DNA of 64,000 nucleotides from the NCBI RefSeq assembly GCF_018320785.1, contig NC_054868.1, positions 49,428,874 through 49,492,873 of the forward strand, in the 5' to 3' direction. Position numbers and translations under genes: made by a program. Position 1 is the stretch's first letter; the number at the start of each line of letters is the position of its first letter. Source of the stretch: Cheilinus undulatus. Its lineage: Eukaryota; Chordata; Actinopteri; Labriformes; Labridae. Under the pieces are notes generated by a model, which was not told the origin of the DNA, did no database searches, and saw nothing but the letters and a program-made list of their open reading frames with translations. Shown in pieces: positions 44,901-57,900 of the stretch.

Positions 44901-47900
44901 CAGTCAATGAAAACTATGTCTAAAAACGGTGGTACAATTTCCAAAAATGGTCCATCATCTACAGAACATAATAGATTTAAATACTCAGAGAATCAGCAGA
45001 AATCTTTGTGCCAAGGGACAAGGCCAAAGGTCAATATTGGATGTTTCTGATCTTTGGGCTCTCATGCAGCAATACATTATAACAAGCATGCATCTGTGCT
45101 GGAAATCACAGAAACATGCCTGTTCATCTCCTCTTTAGTAAACAAGACTTGGGGTCTGTGGTTTCCAAAAAGAATTTCAAATTTTGATTCATCTGACCAC
45201 TGAACAGTTTTCCATTTTTGTCTTAGTCCATTTTAAATCAGCGTTGGCCCAGAGGAGAAAGCAAAGGATCATGTTCACATATGGCTTCCTCTTACATGAT
45301 ACAGCTCTAACCTGCATTTGTGGATGACATAGTGAACTGTGATGGCAGACAGTGATTTCAGGAAGTTTACCTGAGCCTGAGCAGTGATTTCAGTACAGAA
45401 TCATGCTAGTTTTTAATGCAGTGCTGCCTGAGAGCCCAAAGATCACAAGCGTCCAATATTGGCCTTGGCCTTCTCCCTTACACACAGAGATTTTTCAGAT
45501 TCTCTGAATCTTTTGATGATATCATATTCTGTAGATGGTGGGATATTCAAAGTCTTTGCAATTTTACATTGAGGAACATTTTTCTGAAATATTTCCACTG
45601 TTTTTAGATGCAGTTTCTTTTAGATTGGTGAACCTCTGCTCATCTTCATTTCTAAGAGACTCTGCCTCTTTTAAATGCCCCTTTTATACCCAGTTACGGT
45701 ATGTTACTGACCTGTTGCCAATTAACTATTGCTCCATTCCCATTTTTTTGAGATGTGTTGCTTCCATCAAATGCAAAATGAGCTAATATGTTTCATGAAA
45801 TGTTAAAATTACTCAGTTTCAACATCTGATATGTTGTTTGTGTTCTGTTGTGATTAAATATAGATTTATGAGATGTGCAAATCATTGCATTCTGTTTAAT
45901 TTAAATTTTGCATGGTGCCCCAACTTTTTTGGAATTAGGGTTGTATACAGTGTAGTTGCCCTTCTAACTTTGTAGAGAATTAAATAAATGACCAGTTTGT
46001 GTTCAAAGTTTGCTGTTTTTTTCATTGTTTTTACTCTTGCCTCAAAGTCACAGACTTGCTTCCTTCTCCTGCTGACTGCTATCTTTATTCTTGTTTATGG
46101 CCGTGATGCTCAGCTTACTTCATCTGCTCTGCTTTATGTTGGTACAGATTTTTCTTTTTCCACTTGTAAGAAGCTGAGCTGAAAGTTTGCTGCAGCTGGA
46201 GTGATGTAAGACTTCTTGAACCCTCCGACCTCTTTACTCAGCTCTTGTCACAGCTGCAAGAAGTTTTATCATGAGTCAGCTTTCAGCTAGGAGATTTTAG
46301 AGAAAGATGCAATCTTCAGGAAAGAGTAATAATGACCAAACAAGCTCTGTATCACTGGTTTCAGTGGAAGACTAAAAATAGCAAGAGATGAAACAGACTT
46401 AACCTGTGGTCACAGAGGAGTGAAGGTTTAACAAATTTTTAATGGCTCAGATTTAGCATTTCAGCATTTAATGTGATATCCTCTGAGATCCAAGCTTTTG
46501 CTTGGAATTTGTTTTAAGTTCCTCATAGTTTCTTAGGACCAGTAGGACCTGGTAAGCATAAAACCTAAGTCTCGTCTTTGAACAGGAAGTAATTTTCACC
46601 CAAAAAATGATTCCTGCATTGCATATGCAGAGAATAGGCTTATCTTACTTTACAACCTCAAAAATCACATATTTTTTAAAATGTTTATACATTCCAAGTG
46701 TGTTGCAGCATGTTGTTGCAAGGGGGCCATTCAGTCAGTCAGAAATAGTGTCAGTCATTCAAAGATGTACAGTGTAGTCCTCGTTCTGATGATAGACCTA
46801 AAGAACTTGTTAAGGCCAGATAGGATCTAAATTTCCACTAGATTCCCTTTTAGATAGAGATTCCCAAAACATTAAAAAATCCCCTAAATTCCCTAAAATT
46901 TCTAAGGTCAAAATGCCCTCAAATATTCCCTAAACATCTAGGTAAGCTTTTCTAAAAAAAAAAAAAAAAAAAAAAAAGCCAAAAGATTTACAAGCAAGCA
47001 AATAAGCAATTTCCCCCCAAAATTCTGCTAAAATTCCCCCCAAAAAACAAATAATTTCCTCCAAAAGTTCATGGAAAATTGTGGGGAAAAAAAACAAAAA
47101 ATGCGCAAATAAATTCCTCAAATACCCATGAAAATATAGAAACAATCCAAAGCATACTAATCTTCTCAAAATAAAAGAATAAAAATCTCCAAAATAGTTA
47201 TTCCCCAAATATCTAGCTAGGCTTTTCTAAAAAAAAAAAAAAAAAAAAAAAAAGCCAAAAGATTTACAAGCAAGTAAATAAGCAAATTCCTCCCACAATT
47301 CTGCTAAAATTCACCAAAAAAATCGAATGATTTCCCCCAAAAGTTTATGGAAAATTGTGGGAAAAATTCCAAAACTGCACAAATAAATTCCTGAAATACC
47401 CATGCAAATATTGAAACAATTCAAAGCAAACTAATCCTCTCAAAATAAATGAATCAAAATCTCCAAAATACACAGGCACATTCCCAAAAAAGTTAAAGAA
47501 ATTTCCTGAAAAATTTAGTGAATTGTCCAGACATTTCTAGCACATCACTTGAAATTTTAAGGAAATTCTGGACACCTATCTCTAAAATTCTAGTGGCTGC
47601 TGAATTTAATACTGTTCTAGGAAATTAAAAATATAAAAATGTCCTCATATGTGCATAAAGGGTCTCAGGAAGTTATGTAAATGTGTACCCTGCTATACTG
47701 CCCCCACGAGGTCAATAACGTATGCTTCAAAGCACATAAAGCCGTGGTCTGAAAATAGAAAACCATATGTATATGACTTTTATGTTGGTATACTTACATT
47801 ATTCTGTTTTTTTTTTTCTCTGATTGGCAGACACAGAGCCCGGCCACATCCCCCGCTCCATCAGCGTCCCCTTCCACTCCTTCCTGTCCCCGTCGGGTCA

Positions 47901-48129
47901 CTTCCTACCAAAGGAGCAGCTCCAGGCTCTGTTTGCCCAGGCGGGCGTGGACCTCAGCCGTCCAATCTGTGTCCTGTGCGGCTCAGCTGTGACCGCGTGT
48001 CATGTGGCGCTGGCAGCCCATGAGTGCGGGCACCCGGGGGTGTCGGTGTACGACGGAGGGTGGTCTGAATGGTACACCCGCGCCGTGCCTGAACATGTTA
48101 TATCTGAAGGACGAGGGAAACACTTGTGA
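41955..48129 (+). CDS. mpst: 3-mercaptopyruvate sulfurtransferase
   Basis: Exons 41955..42534 and 47831..48129 join in phase 1 (GACA|GTGAGT; GGCAG|ACACAG), giving 292 aa (human 297). The ATG lies in a strong context (CACCATGGC). The enzyme transfers sulfur from 3-mercaptopyruvate to its active Cys, then to thioredoxin or other acceptors, yielding pyruvate and a source of H2S, in cytosol and mitochondria. Two rhodanese domains are seen: N-terminal (about 20-140; LDTSWYLPKL, HIPGAAFFNID, APRVWWMFRVFGHR) and C-terminal (about 165-290; FQVVDARPAGRFKG, EPGHIPRSISVPF, DGGWSEWY, PEHVISEGRGK). The catalytic loop is CGSAVTACH with Cys about 243. This CGS loop type marks MPST, where TST has CRKG. The usual CGSG is CGSA here. 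The single intron is 5.3 kb and repeat-rich. Confidence 0.95.
43360..43447 (+). repeat. Right-end fragment of a hAT element
   Basis: TTTTGGGTCCCAAACCACAAGTTGAGAAACACT is split here as TTTTGGGTCCCAAACC then AAGTTGAGAAACAC; it matches the right-end style of the hAT family at 19254. Only this end is present. It lies in the mpst intron. Confidence 0.5.
44550..45945. mobile_element. Tc1-like element with long terminal inverted repeats, copy A
   Basis: The left end ACCCGATTCCAAGAAGTTGG mirrors CCAACTTTTTTGGAATTAGGG at the right. The pairing extends inward (CTCATAAACCCATATTTTAT against ATATAGATTTATGAG), a long inverted repeat. TA occurs at both edges. Minus-strand interior fragments resemble a Tc1 transposase DNA-binding region (KIAKTLNIPPST), but many stops break it. 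It lies in the mpst intron. Copy B is at 50253. Confidence 0.75.
46932..47485 (+). repeat. Two-unit tandem duplication, about 275-bp period
   Basis: Each unit has GCTTTTCT, a long A run of about 23, then GCCAAAAGATTTACAAGCAA and later GAAAATTGTGG. Unit starts are about 275 bases apart (46946 and 47221 for GCTTTTCT). Intronic in mpst. The units have diverged by substitutions and small indels. Confidence 0.85.
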
Positions 48130-48599
48130 TCGGTTCAGGATGGCAGGAGGTGAATGGATTCAAGCTGGTACAAGGAAATGCTAGATTTTTTTGTGTGTCC
48201 AGTGTTTTGAAGGAAAGGTTTGACATCTTGGGAAGTTCTTTTTTTTCCTTCATGTCAAAAGTAAAATGAAGAGATGAACACCAGTCTCATGTCTGTGTCA
48301 TGAATGTTTTAACCGTGCATAAAAGACATGTTCACATGCTTTGGTAAGCTAACCTCTTGCTGAACAGTGAAATAATTATTCCTTAACGTGCAATCACAAC
48401 AATAGTATATACATCTACAAAAAGGTTGCCTAGGTCAGTCGTTTTCCGTGGTGAAGCATCAGCACCCACCAGCACTATAATGACAAAGTGCAACCCAGCT
48501 CACTTAAACTTTTCTATCACATCCAAATGTTTTTTTCTAAAAAATTAGGCATTTTGGACGTGAGATGTGATGGAGCAAAGAGATGGAAACATCCTTCAA

Positions 48600-48605
48600 A
48601 ATAAA
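48600..48605 (+). terminator. Candidate poly(A) signal of mpst
   Basis: The first AATAAA after the stop, about 470 bases downstream. A second AATAAA is at 49570-49575, so alternative 3' ends are possible. Confidence 0.4.
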
Positions 48606-50252
48606 AGCACATCGTAGACTTTTTGTCACATATTTTTTTTCCAAGGCACACAAGTCAGTCCCATTGAAAATGGTTTTATAAAACAATTTTTGTTCCTGTA
48701 ATACAGTAATTACAGTTACAGTGATTTGAGTAAATGTAATTAGTTATAAGTCAGGGTGGACTGTGACAAATGTCAGTTTCTTTTGAAAAGTCTCACACAT
48801 GGAGGTTTGCATGGCTCAAATAGCAACAGACAGCAACAAAAGTGCTCTCACCATCTCTCTCACTCACTCATATGCAGCATTGCCAGCAACCACAACTTGC
48901 ATAAATATTCCATGTCAGCAAGAGGTAGGCCTATTTCATTTATATAGTCAGGGAAAGCACATCAAAAAGACATTTCTGATGTTGTCATTGTGATTTAAAA
49001 TACACCTAGATGGTTTACAAAGGAAAAAAAATGCTACAAAGTTGGGGATTAGGTTGTGTGTGTGCAGTCCTCAGATGAAAATCAAACAAGCTAGAAATCC
49101 ATCCATTAGTGCAACTTGTTAGGCCGTGGTTAGCCCTGGTGCCCCCCGATGCACTATACAACAAATCACAATGACTTTCCCTCACTGCACACCTGGCTTT
49201 ACAGACATTCAAGCATACACACTCACACCACCGGGCAATTTAGAGTCACTAAAGATCATTTTCTTGGACTGTGGGAGGAAGCTGGAGCACAGAGAAAGAA
49301 GAAACCTTCTTGCTATGAGGCAACGGTGTTACCCACTGTACCACTGTGCACCCTGTTCTGTGGTCACTTTCCCAAGATTTTAAACTCTTTTTTAACATTT
49401 AATCAAAAGATAATCTAGGTAACATACATTCATCACAAAGTGACTTTTCTGTCAGTCAAATGAAGAGGATTTTTGTATTTTTTAACAGCTATAAAGCCTT
49501 TGTTGGATTTAAACAGTGAAACTGTATAAAAGGGTGAGTTGGAATGTCATGTTCATACTTACTCCAGGAAATAAACTAAATTTGATAATGTAGGTCTTCT
49601 TTTTGAAGCCTTTAAGGTTGAGGGCTGTGTTGAGTTAAGCTGGTAATAAAGTGCTTTGAGTTTGACTGTTGGACTTTAGACCTGTGAGCTGATACTGAAC
49701 AATGCTGATTAGCCTTTCTAACTCACAAGACAAACACACACACACTGTTTCATTGTGCTCTCCTCTTTAAAGATGTCATCCACAAAACAAATGCTCTAAC
49801 AGGTTGATGTGACTTGAATAAATGCAAAAAATAAAGAGGAAAACAGTTATATTTTATCCCTGTAAATACCTTCTTTTGTTAGTTTTGTTTCAGAGAGACC
49901 CTACATATCTAAGCCTGAGATTCTGTTCCTGCAGACAGCTGTTCAGAAGTCACTGAACTGCAGCTGAGTTCTTTTAGGTTTCCTGACCCTATGGATCAAC
50001 ATGGTGATCGTTGGCAGGATTGAGACCACAGACCACAGGCAGCCATTTGCTCCTGCTCATATACTGATAACTGCTGTAATGTGTCCATCAGTATTAGCTT
50101 ATCTCATCTATGCACATTCACTCGTCACTAAGGCAGAAGTGGGAGCAACTGAGGTTCATCCTTAAGACTCTTCATCCCACTGAGAGACAACCGACTCTGC
50201 TCTGAGCCCCACCAAGCCTGTAAACTAGCAAATTAAAAGAGAGAGAAACTGT
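48606..50252. other. Intergenic between mpst and copy B of the Tc1-like element
   Basis: Includes a dispersed fish repeat at about 49195-49355, recognised from CGGGCAATTTAGAGTCACTA, TGGACTGTGGGAGGAAGC and ACCTTCTTGCTATGAGGCAA. No gene is recognised. Confidence 0.5.
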
Positions 50253-51667
50253 GCAACCCCAATTCCAAAAAAGTTGTGGCGCCGTGTAAAATATAAATAG
50301 ATAACAGAATGATTTGTAAATCTCATAAACCCATATTTAACTTACAATAGAACATGGCAACACATCTCAGAAAAGCTGGGACAGAGCCATGTTTACCATT
50401 GTGTGGCATCCTCTCTTTTTCTAACAGTCTGGGAAGTGAAGAGACTATTTGCTAGAGTTTTGGGAGAGGAATGTTGTCCCATTCTTGCTCATCAGCCCTG
50501 TGTCTTCTTTGCTGCATCTATCCTGCCTCCTGATGCTCCAGATGTTTTTTATTAGTAAAAGTCTGGACTGCAGGCAGGCCAGTTCAACACCTGCTTCCAC
50601 TGTGAAGCCATGCTGTTGTGATGGATGCGGTGTGTGGTTTAGCATTGTCTTGATAATATAGTTAAGCCCCTCGTCCTTGTCTGGACAGGAACATATGTTA
50701 CTCTTAACCTACTTTTTAGCATTGGAAGTGTCTTTCCAGATGTGTCAGCTGCCCATCCATAGGCACTAATGCAACCCCTTACCATCAGAGATGCAGGCTT
50801 TTGGACTGTGTGCTAATAACAAGCTGAATGGTCCCTCTCCTCTTTAGCCTGCAGGACACAGCATTCGTAGTGCCCTAAAATACTTAAAAAATTTAATTTA
50901 TCTGACCACAGTACAGTTTTCCATTTCCCCTTAATCTATTTAAAATTTGCTTTTTTGTCCAGGGAAGACAGCAGCATTTCTGGATTATGTTCACATATGG
51001 CTTCCTCTTAGATGATACAGCTCTAACTTGCATTTGTGGATGGCACAGGGAACTGTTTTGGCAGACAGTGATTTCTGAAAGTGTTCCTGATCCTATTCAG
51101 TGATTTCTAGTACAGAATCATGCCTGTTGTTAATGCAGTTGTGCCTAAGGTCCCAAAGATCAAAAGCGTCCAATATTGGCCTTTAGCCATGTCCCTTGCA
51201 CACAGAGATTTCTCCAGATTCTCTGAATCTTTTGGTGATTCTGTGGACTGTAGACGGTGGAATGTTTGAAGCCTTGGCAATTTTATGCTGAGGTACATTT
51301 TTCTGATATTGCTCCACAATTTTTAGACAAAGTTTTTCAAAGATTGGTGAACCTCTGCACATCTTTATTTCTGAGACACTCTGTCATGAAACTGACCTGT
51401 TGCCAATTAACCTAATTAGTCGCCACTTACCACTCACTTCTCTAGCCCTTATCTGCAGAGTCGCAACTTTTATTGAGATGTGTTGCAGCCATCACATTCA
51501 GCATGAGCCTTTTTTTCATGACTGTTAAATGTCTCAGTTTCAACATTTTCTTTGTTGTTTATGTTCTATTATGAATAAAATATGGTTTTATGAGATCTGC
51601 AAATCACTGCATTCTGTTTTAATTTACATTTTATATGGCGCCCCAACTTTTCTGGAATTGGAGTTGT
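50253..51667 (-). mobile_element. Tc1-like element with long terminal inverted repeats, copy B
   Basis: CAACCCCAATTCCAAAAAAG at the left mirrors CTTTTCTGGAATTGGAGTTG at the right, with matching inner segments (CTCATAAACCCATATTTAAC / AATATGGTTTTATGAG). The minus strand holds a decayed Tc1 transposase: a helix-turn-helix part reading KIAKASNIPPSTVHRITKRF in shifted frames near 51190-51300, and a DDE-like part (ELACLQSRLLLIKNIWSI) near 50490-50600. Same orientation as copy A. Confidence 0.75.
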
Positions 51668-52688
51668 TAATTTTCTGTAGAACTTCTGCAAAATTAAGTA
51701 ACTTTCATAACTTTTCTGACAAGGTGAAAGAAGAAAAAAGAAGGAAATAAAAGAGTCAGCTTGAACTGAAAAGGAAGTGAAAGATGCAGAATCCATGTCT
51801 AACACTTCACTGGAACTGAAATGGGCATATTTGGAGTCAAGTTATTTCTAAAGAAAATGAGTCGACTACTTTCCTTCTGTCTTCTCTTCCTCTGTGAGGG
51901 AGTAACCGTCTCATCATGGCCTGTACTGACACACTGGTTATCTGTTACAGACATTATAGCTCTTATCTTGCTGTGAACATGAGATCTGCCACTGTGTTGA
52001 AATGGTTGTACAGAGAAAGATTATACACTGCAAGTAATGAATGCATGCAAAAACTCTGAAGTTTTGTTCATTTAGGTGTTAAATTTACATCCATATTACA
52101 AAACACAAGTCAACATGTTAGGTACAAAACGTCCACTAGAGGGCAGCAAATCACCACAACAGTTTTACTCATAGCACATGGTTTGGTTCTTGTGAAGTCA
52201 CACAGAAAGCATGACTTTTTCACCATGGCTTTTGCTAGACTTTTTTAGGAAGTGGACACAAAATTCTGTAGAAGGATTTTCAAATAGGGAAACACAAACA
52301 GGAAATCTGGACTAACTTTTAAAGAAACAAAACAGAAACTGACTCAGCCTGCTGACTCTTAAAGGCTCGGTTTGAATTTTGCATTTTCACACAGAAAGAG
52401 GGCTATGAACTCAGTCCAGCTCTTACAGAGGAGATATTATGGTAAGAGGAAAACTTTACTGTTGGCAGTGGTTCCTGAGATAACATTTGATATCAGAAAA
52501 AACTTATATCACCCATTGTCATTTTTAAAGCCTTTAAAGTATGTTTTCTTTCTTTGGTAGAGTCATACTAACTGTTTCTCTCAGTTTGCTAAGCTGCAGT
52601 TTTCTGTTTCTAGCTTCAAAAATTATTTTACGGATCAGATGACAAACAATCTCCTTATAGACCAGGTATTTAAAGGTGCATTCTTGGC

Positions 52689-52719
<31 letters not shown>

Positions 52720-54997
52720 CTTCAAATTTTGGTAGATCCATGCTAACCATTTCCACAGGTTTCCAAAGCTAGGCTAACACTCGCTGTGTCAAACACTATG
52801 TCTGTGTTCTATATATATGTGTGTAGTTGTATAGGTTACTCATATGTATATGTATGTATGTATGTGTGCATGTATATACATATATATTTTATGTCCTGCA
52901 CCATTCGATTAATTTAGCTTATATTTTGCATTTGTAGATATCTAACATGTACAGCATATTTTCTTTTTCTTTTTTTTTTTGTCACTCTCTTTTATAACTC
53001 TTCATTGGTATTGTCATTAGCTTTTTTCCCCACAAATTATTGGGGTTATATATTCATTCTGAGAATCTCTTTAGCATTGCACCTCCAGGCTGGTGTTGGT
53101 TCAGCCCTCAGATCACTTGATTCCTTTAAATGGACCTCACATGTGTCTGTCTTGTTCATGCCCTGATGCAGACCCTGTGTGGTCACAACTGGTCGGCTTT
53201 CTTTGTGATTTTATTTTTTATTAGATATGCCCTGAACCATTAAAGGCTTTTTAACCTATCCTTGACTTGAGCGAGAATGCCTGAAGATTGCCATGGTGGC
53301 ATCTCACTTTTTTCGACAATTTAAAGAGCCATTCTTCAAGAGCAGCTGGCTTTTACCTGGAGTTTACCACACAACAAGGGCACGCGGTACAGCTCTCCTT
53401 TTTGCATGTTTACAGCTTGACTGTGCACCACAGGCTTGATGTTTTACAAGCTTTTTAAGACATGAAGTCCAGGAGAGACAAAGCAGTTAAAAATAGCTTA
53501 GAGCTTGAAGGGTTGAAAAATGTTCACTTCTTCAGCCAGCTCTCATTCAAACACGCAAATCTGATAATGACATCCTACCAGTAATAACACTGTGTAGGTA
53601 CCTCATCTACCACTGCTTACAGTGGCTTCTTCTAAGGTGTAGTTTCTGTAACATTAGACCGTGATTTATGACACCCAGATAGTTTCATTCTGCTCTACAT
53701 GCACTTTTATTGTTCATACAGCTCTGGAAGTCAAATGAAGGGAAAAATGTAAAGAAAAAATTTAAAAGGCCACATGGTGTCCATAATGCTCTTCTGCAGA
53801 ACAACAAAAGTCTACAGTCGCTCTGTGGCTCTATGACTCTAGACTTTGAGTGTAATGCTACATTTAGCATGCTCAAATTTTGACAAGGTTGATGCAAGGA
53901 TGTCTGAACCAGAACAGTTTATCATCAATTTCACCATTTTTTCAGTTCCACAATGTGCAGTAATCTTATCCAAGTTATGTCTCAGGTTTTGGACAGAAAA
54001 AAACATAAATAAAAGCCTGCTTTAAAGTAGGGCTGTCAAGATTGATCGCAATTAATTACAATCCACAATTACAGCACTAATCTTTTTTATTAAAATTAAT
54101 CATATGCTTTTTTTCACTTTCACTAAACATGTTTCAGACACATCAGCGTCTCCCTGAAGCCAGAATGAGTCCACCACTGCTCCTTTAAAAAACTTAGACA
54201 GCTCAGGGGACAGGTCCAAAATCACCATAATCATGTACCATCAAATACAGTAGGATGTTGCCTCCTCCTCCATCCTACTGCTCCAAGTAGGAAGACAGAG
54301 CCAAAGAAATCTGTATAAATCAGCTGGCCAGACGCGTCACTGCAACATCACGTGACACTTCTGAGGAAGGCAGCAGTGTGCAGCCGAAACTGTCAAGGTA
54401 TGAAAACTACAGAGGTCTGTTTATAAGAATTTTCAGTGTACGGAAACATCGCTTTAAGACGCTGTCTTTGTTTTGATCCATGTGAGGCAGACAGTGATCA
54501 GCACCCCTGGGTACTCAACACTTGAGACCATCTCAACAGCTGCCCCAGATTGATGCAGAGGTGTTTTACTCTGTTTACTTTCTCCAGTTTTTCCACCTCC
54601 TTTCTGGTTCTGACCAACCTGTTGAGAACAGCTGGATTATCCCTGGATATTCTTGGGTTAATCCAGTGGTTTATCACACACTGCTGAATAGATCTAACAG
54701 ATGTTTTAACAGTGCATGTGAAGGGAACTACTCTGAGGCAGAATCTGAAACTTTCCATTTGTTTTTTTCCATTTCCTGGTGGTTTCGCACCTCTTTTTTT
54801 TGTCGTATCATGACTTTTATTTAAAGACACAGAGAAACACACAGCTGTGAACGTCTTTATTATCTATCTTTATCATTTATCTCACAGAACAAAAACAAAA
54901 CAGAAGCCACGAGTTTGTAACTCTCCACGAAAAACCCACCTCAACCTGAGTAGACCTGTTTTGAAAACCAAAACAAGGACGATCAACGCCAGGATAA
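51668..54997. other. Intergenic upstream of the cytokine receptor
   Basis: Contains a TA/TG-rich microsatellite at about 52808-52888 and a fragment of the 26796 MITE family at 54028-54390. No gene is recognised. The region just before 54998 holds the receptor 5' UTR and promoter, without an obvious TATA box. Confidence 0.4.
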
Positions 54998-57900
54998 ATG
55001 GAGAGAAATAAGAAAACCATTCTGCTAATTCTTCCTCTCCTACTGATTCATGCCTGTGTCGTCAAACAGGAGGAGCCATGTCCCAGCCAGCCTGATAAAA
55101 GTGGGTGATGTTTTGTTAATTTATGCTCTTTTATCATCTTGCACAATCAGTTTACAGTTACACAAGATCACTACAGTATCAAAGCTTTTAAAATGACCTG
55201 GCTTGTGTTATTTCTCACAGATCTGTCCTGCTATAATAACTACAATAACACCCTCACCTGTGAGTGGAACAGCATGAACGAGTCTGACCAAATGTGCACG
55301 ATATACGCCAGAAAAGGACCTGAGTAAGGATGCACACACAGTTAAATCTTGATGAATTTGTTCACTGAGTAGAAGCAAGTGGGCATTTACCGTGTGCTAA
55401 AATAACATTAAGTTTCAGACAAATGAAACGAATATGTTGGCTGCACTTACCAGATTATTTCAGTACTGAATACACTTAAGCTTTGGCTCTGTTGAATCAT
55501 TGCAGTGATATAAAGTCAGGGCTTATAGAACTTAAATATGGTAAAAGTGAGCAAAATTGAAACTATTTAATAATGTATTCATTTTATAAATGGTTGATCA
55601 AATATCCAGTCAAATCGAAAGTCTTAAGCTTTGGCTTTATTTTGAAATTCCTCCCCATACCTGTTAAACAGTAGGGATTAGTGATACCAATATATTAAGA
55701 TTTAATACAATACCGATCATTTTCATGTAATTTTACTGATACCGATATTTTTGAAGAAAGACTAAAATATTGGACTATCAGTCTTTTAAAAGAAACACAT
55801 TTCTGGGTGTGCAGATGGCCAAGTGGTTTAAGGCGCTACCCATGTGCAGCCGGGGTTCAAATCCGGCCTGTAGCTCTTTACCACGTCTCTTCCCTGTTTC
55901 CAAGTCTATCCACTGTCCTTCCTCTAACCAATAAAGGTGTAAAATGGCCTAAAACTAAATCTTTAAAAAAAAGGTACACATTTCAGGCAAATAAAATGAT
56001 GTATCCACATCATTGAGACATTTATTTGCTTCAATTAAATGTAACTTAAAAACTAATATTTAAATTGATTTCAATTTATAAAATTTAATTTAATTAAAAA
56101 GTTTGTGTAAGTAGATAAAAATAAAATAGATGAAAAATAAAAGAAAAATATCTACAAATTATTTTTTTTAAAATGCAGAAAGAGTGAATTAGAGAATTTA
56201 AGAAATACACGTCATCAAAGGTTTTCATAGAAATATTTATCTTTTTATGTTTCTAAAGTTTGAGCTACATATATTTTGTGGTATTTACGTTTTTATTTAT
56301 TTATTTTTATTTAACCTTCATTAAACCATGCTAGCCCCATTGAGATCAAAGATCGCTTTTTCAAGGAGGACCTGGCCAAGAATGGCAGCAATGCAGGTTC
56401 AAAATCAAAATCACATTTGGCCTCAGAGTCCTTTTTGTTACATTTTCTTAAAATTTTGATATTGACATGGAGGCCACATTGAGTGAGAAGGATGGCCGAG
56501 TTCATATACATGCAAATGAAGCTGCTGAGATTTGATACTTGTGTATGATTGGTCCCCAAAGTCACATGGTACGGTAGGGTAGACATGTCTGATTGGTCTA
56601 CAAAGTCATGTGACCGGAACAAGCAGTGAAGGCAACTCAGGGTCCGTTTGAAAAGTCCAAAAGATTACCTCCTAAGTCCTTTCCTATTCACTTTTCCTTA
56701 ACCCCGACAAAAATGTGACAGGGTTAAGGAAAGGTGGGAGTAAGAGGATAGGAAAGGAGAACTGGGGTGATTAAGAAATCTGACTGCACTTTCCCGGACA
56801 TGACGTGTGTTATGTGTGTAAAAACTACAATTTAACGTTGATGGACTACAAAATTCGCATCTACCAATCGGTGCGTTCTCTGTGTTGCTATGTGCTGCGA
56901 ATGAAACGCTAAAACATCAGAGATATGAGCTCATTAAGATTTTTATACCCTAAAGTCTCTTCAGGAAGAGGAACTGTGACTGTGAACGTCTAGAACAGCA
57001 GAAACTTTTCTCTTAATCTGAGCTCTCTGCTTAGTCAATACGATTAGATGAATAATATTCAAGTCCTTTTATTTCACAACGATATTAAATAGTTTCGTTT
57101 TATTCCCTACCTATCCATTTTCTTTAATTCTCTCATCTCTGTTAATTTTATTACAGAGTCTACTGGTTCTGTCTTCCTTTCAGCTCATTCTGTGAAAAGC
57201 TCTATAAACTGCGTCTTCCCTGTGTAGTTATGATGATAGATATAATATTCACAATAAAGCAACATGCCAACTTTATCGCTTTAATTAATTGTGATTTACA
57301 AACTTACCACATTTACTTTAATATTTCAAAACAGCAAAACAAATACAGTTTAAAATACTGACTGATCGGTTTACTATTTGGATAAAATGGAAATGAGAAG
57401 AAATGAAATCGTTATAAGTTAAATGACAAAGTTTTCATGTCTGTAATATTTCTCTGTTCCCTACTGCCTTCCGTTTATCAGGTGGATTTTAAGTTTGACT
57501 GAATTTTACGGTTTAAATTGGAGCTAGTAAAGTTACAGTCAAGTTATTCACTTGTTCTGATGAGCGGTCAACAGGTACGTCACTTTAAATGAAGTTTACG
57601 CAAAGCATTGTGGGTCATTTTTCATCTATGCTTTGGTAAAGGATGGTCCAGTGTTTCCTAGGCTAAAGGAGATAATAAAGGAAATAATGAAGTTCCTTTC
57701 CTTTTCAGCTGGAGAATTTGAACAGTCCTTATCATGGCCGACACTGAAATACTTCTGGGTCGTTTCACTCAGTTAGGAACCTTCCTAAGCAAAATGGACT
57801 TTTCGAACAGACCCACAGTCTGGAGGAGAGAGGCAGGGAAGCACTCAGCTAGAAGTGGAGGCAAGACTTTTTTAAAGTAGTTATTTGGTGTCAGTACTTT

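Noticed and set aside
41955-48129. Thiosulfate sulfurtransferase (tst)
   Set aside because: The active loop is CGSA, not CRKG, and the tail PEHVISEGRGK is that of MPST.
55816-55864. tRNA-Leu gene
   Set aside because: A and B boxes are present but the arms are not kept, and the exact flanking duplication and A-rich tail show a SINE.
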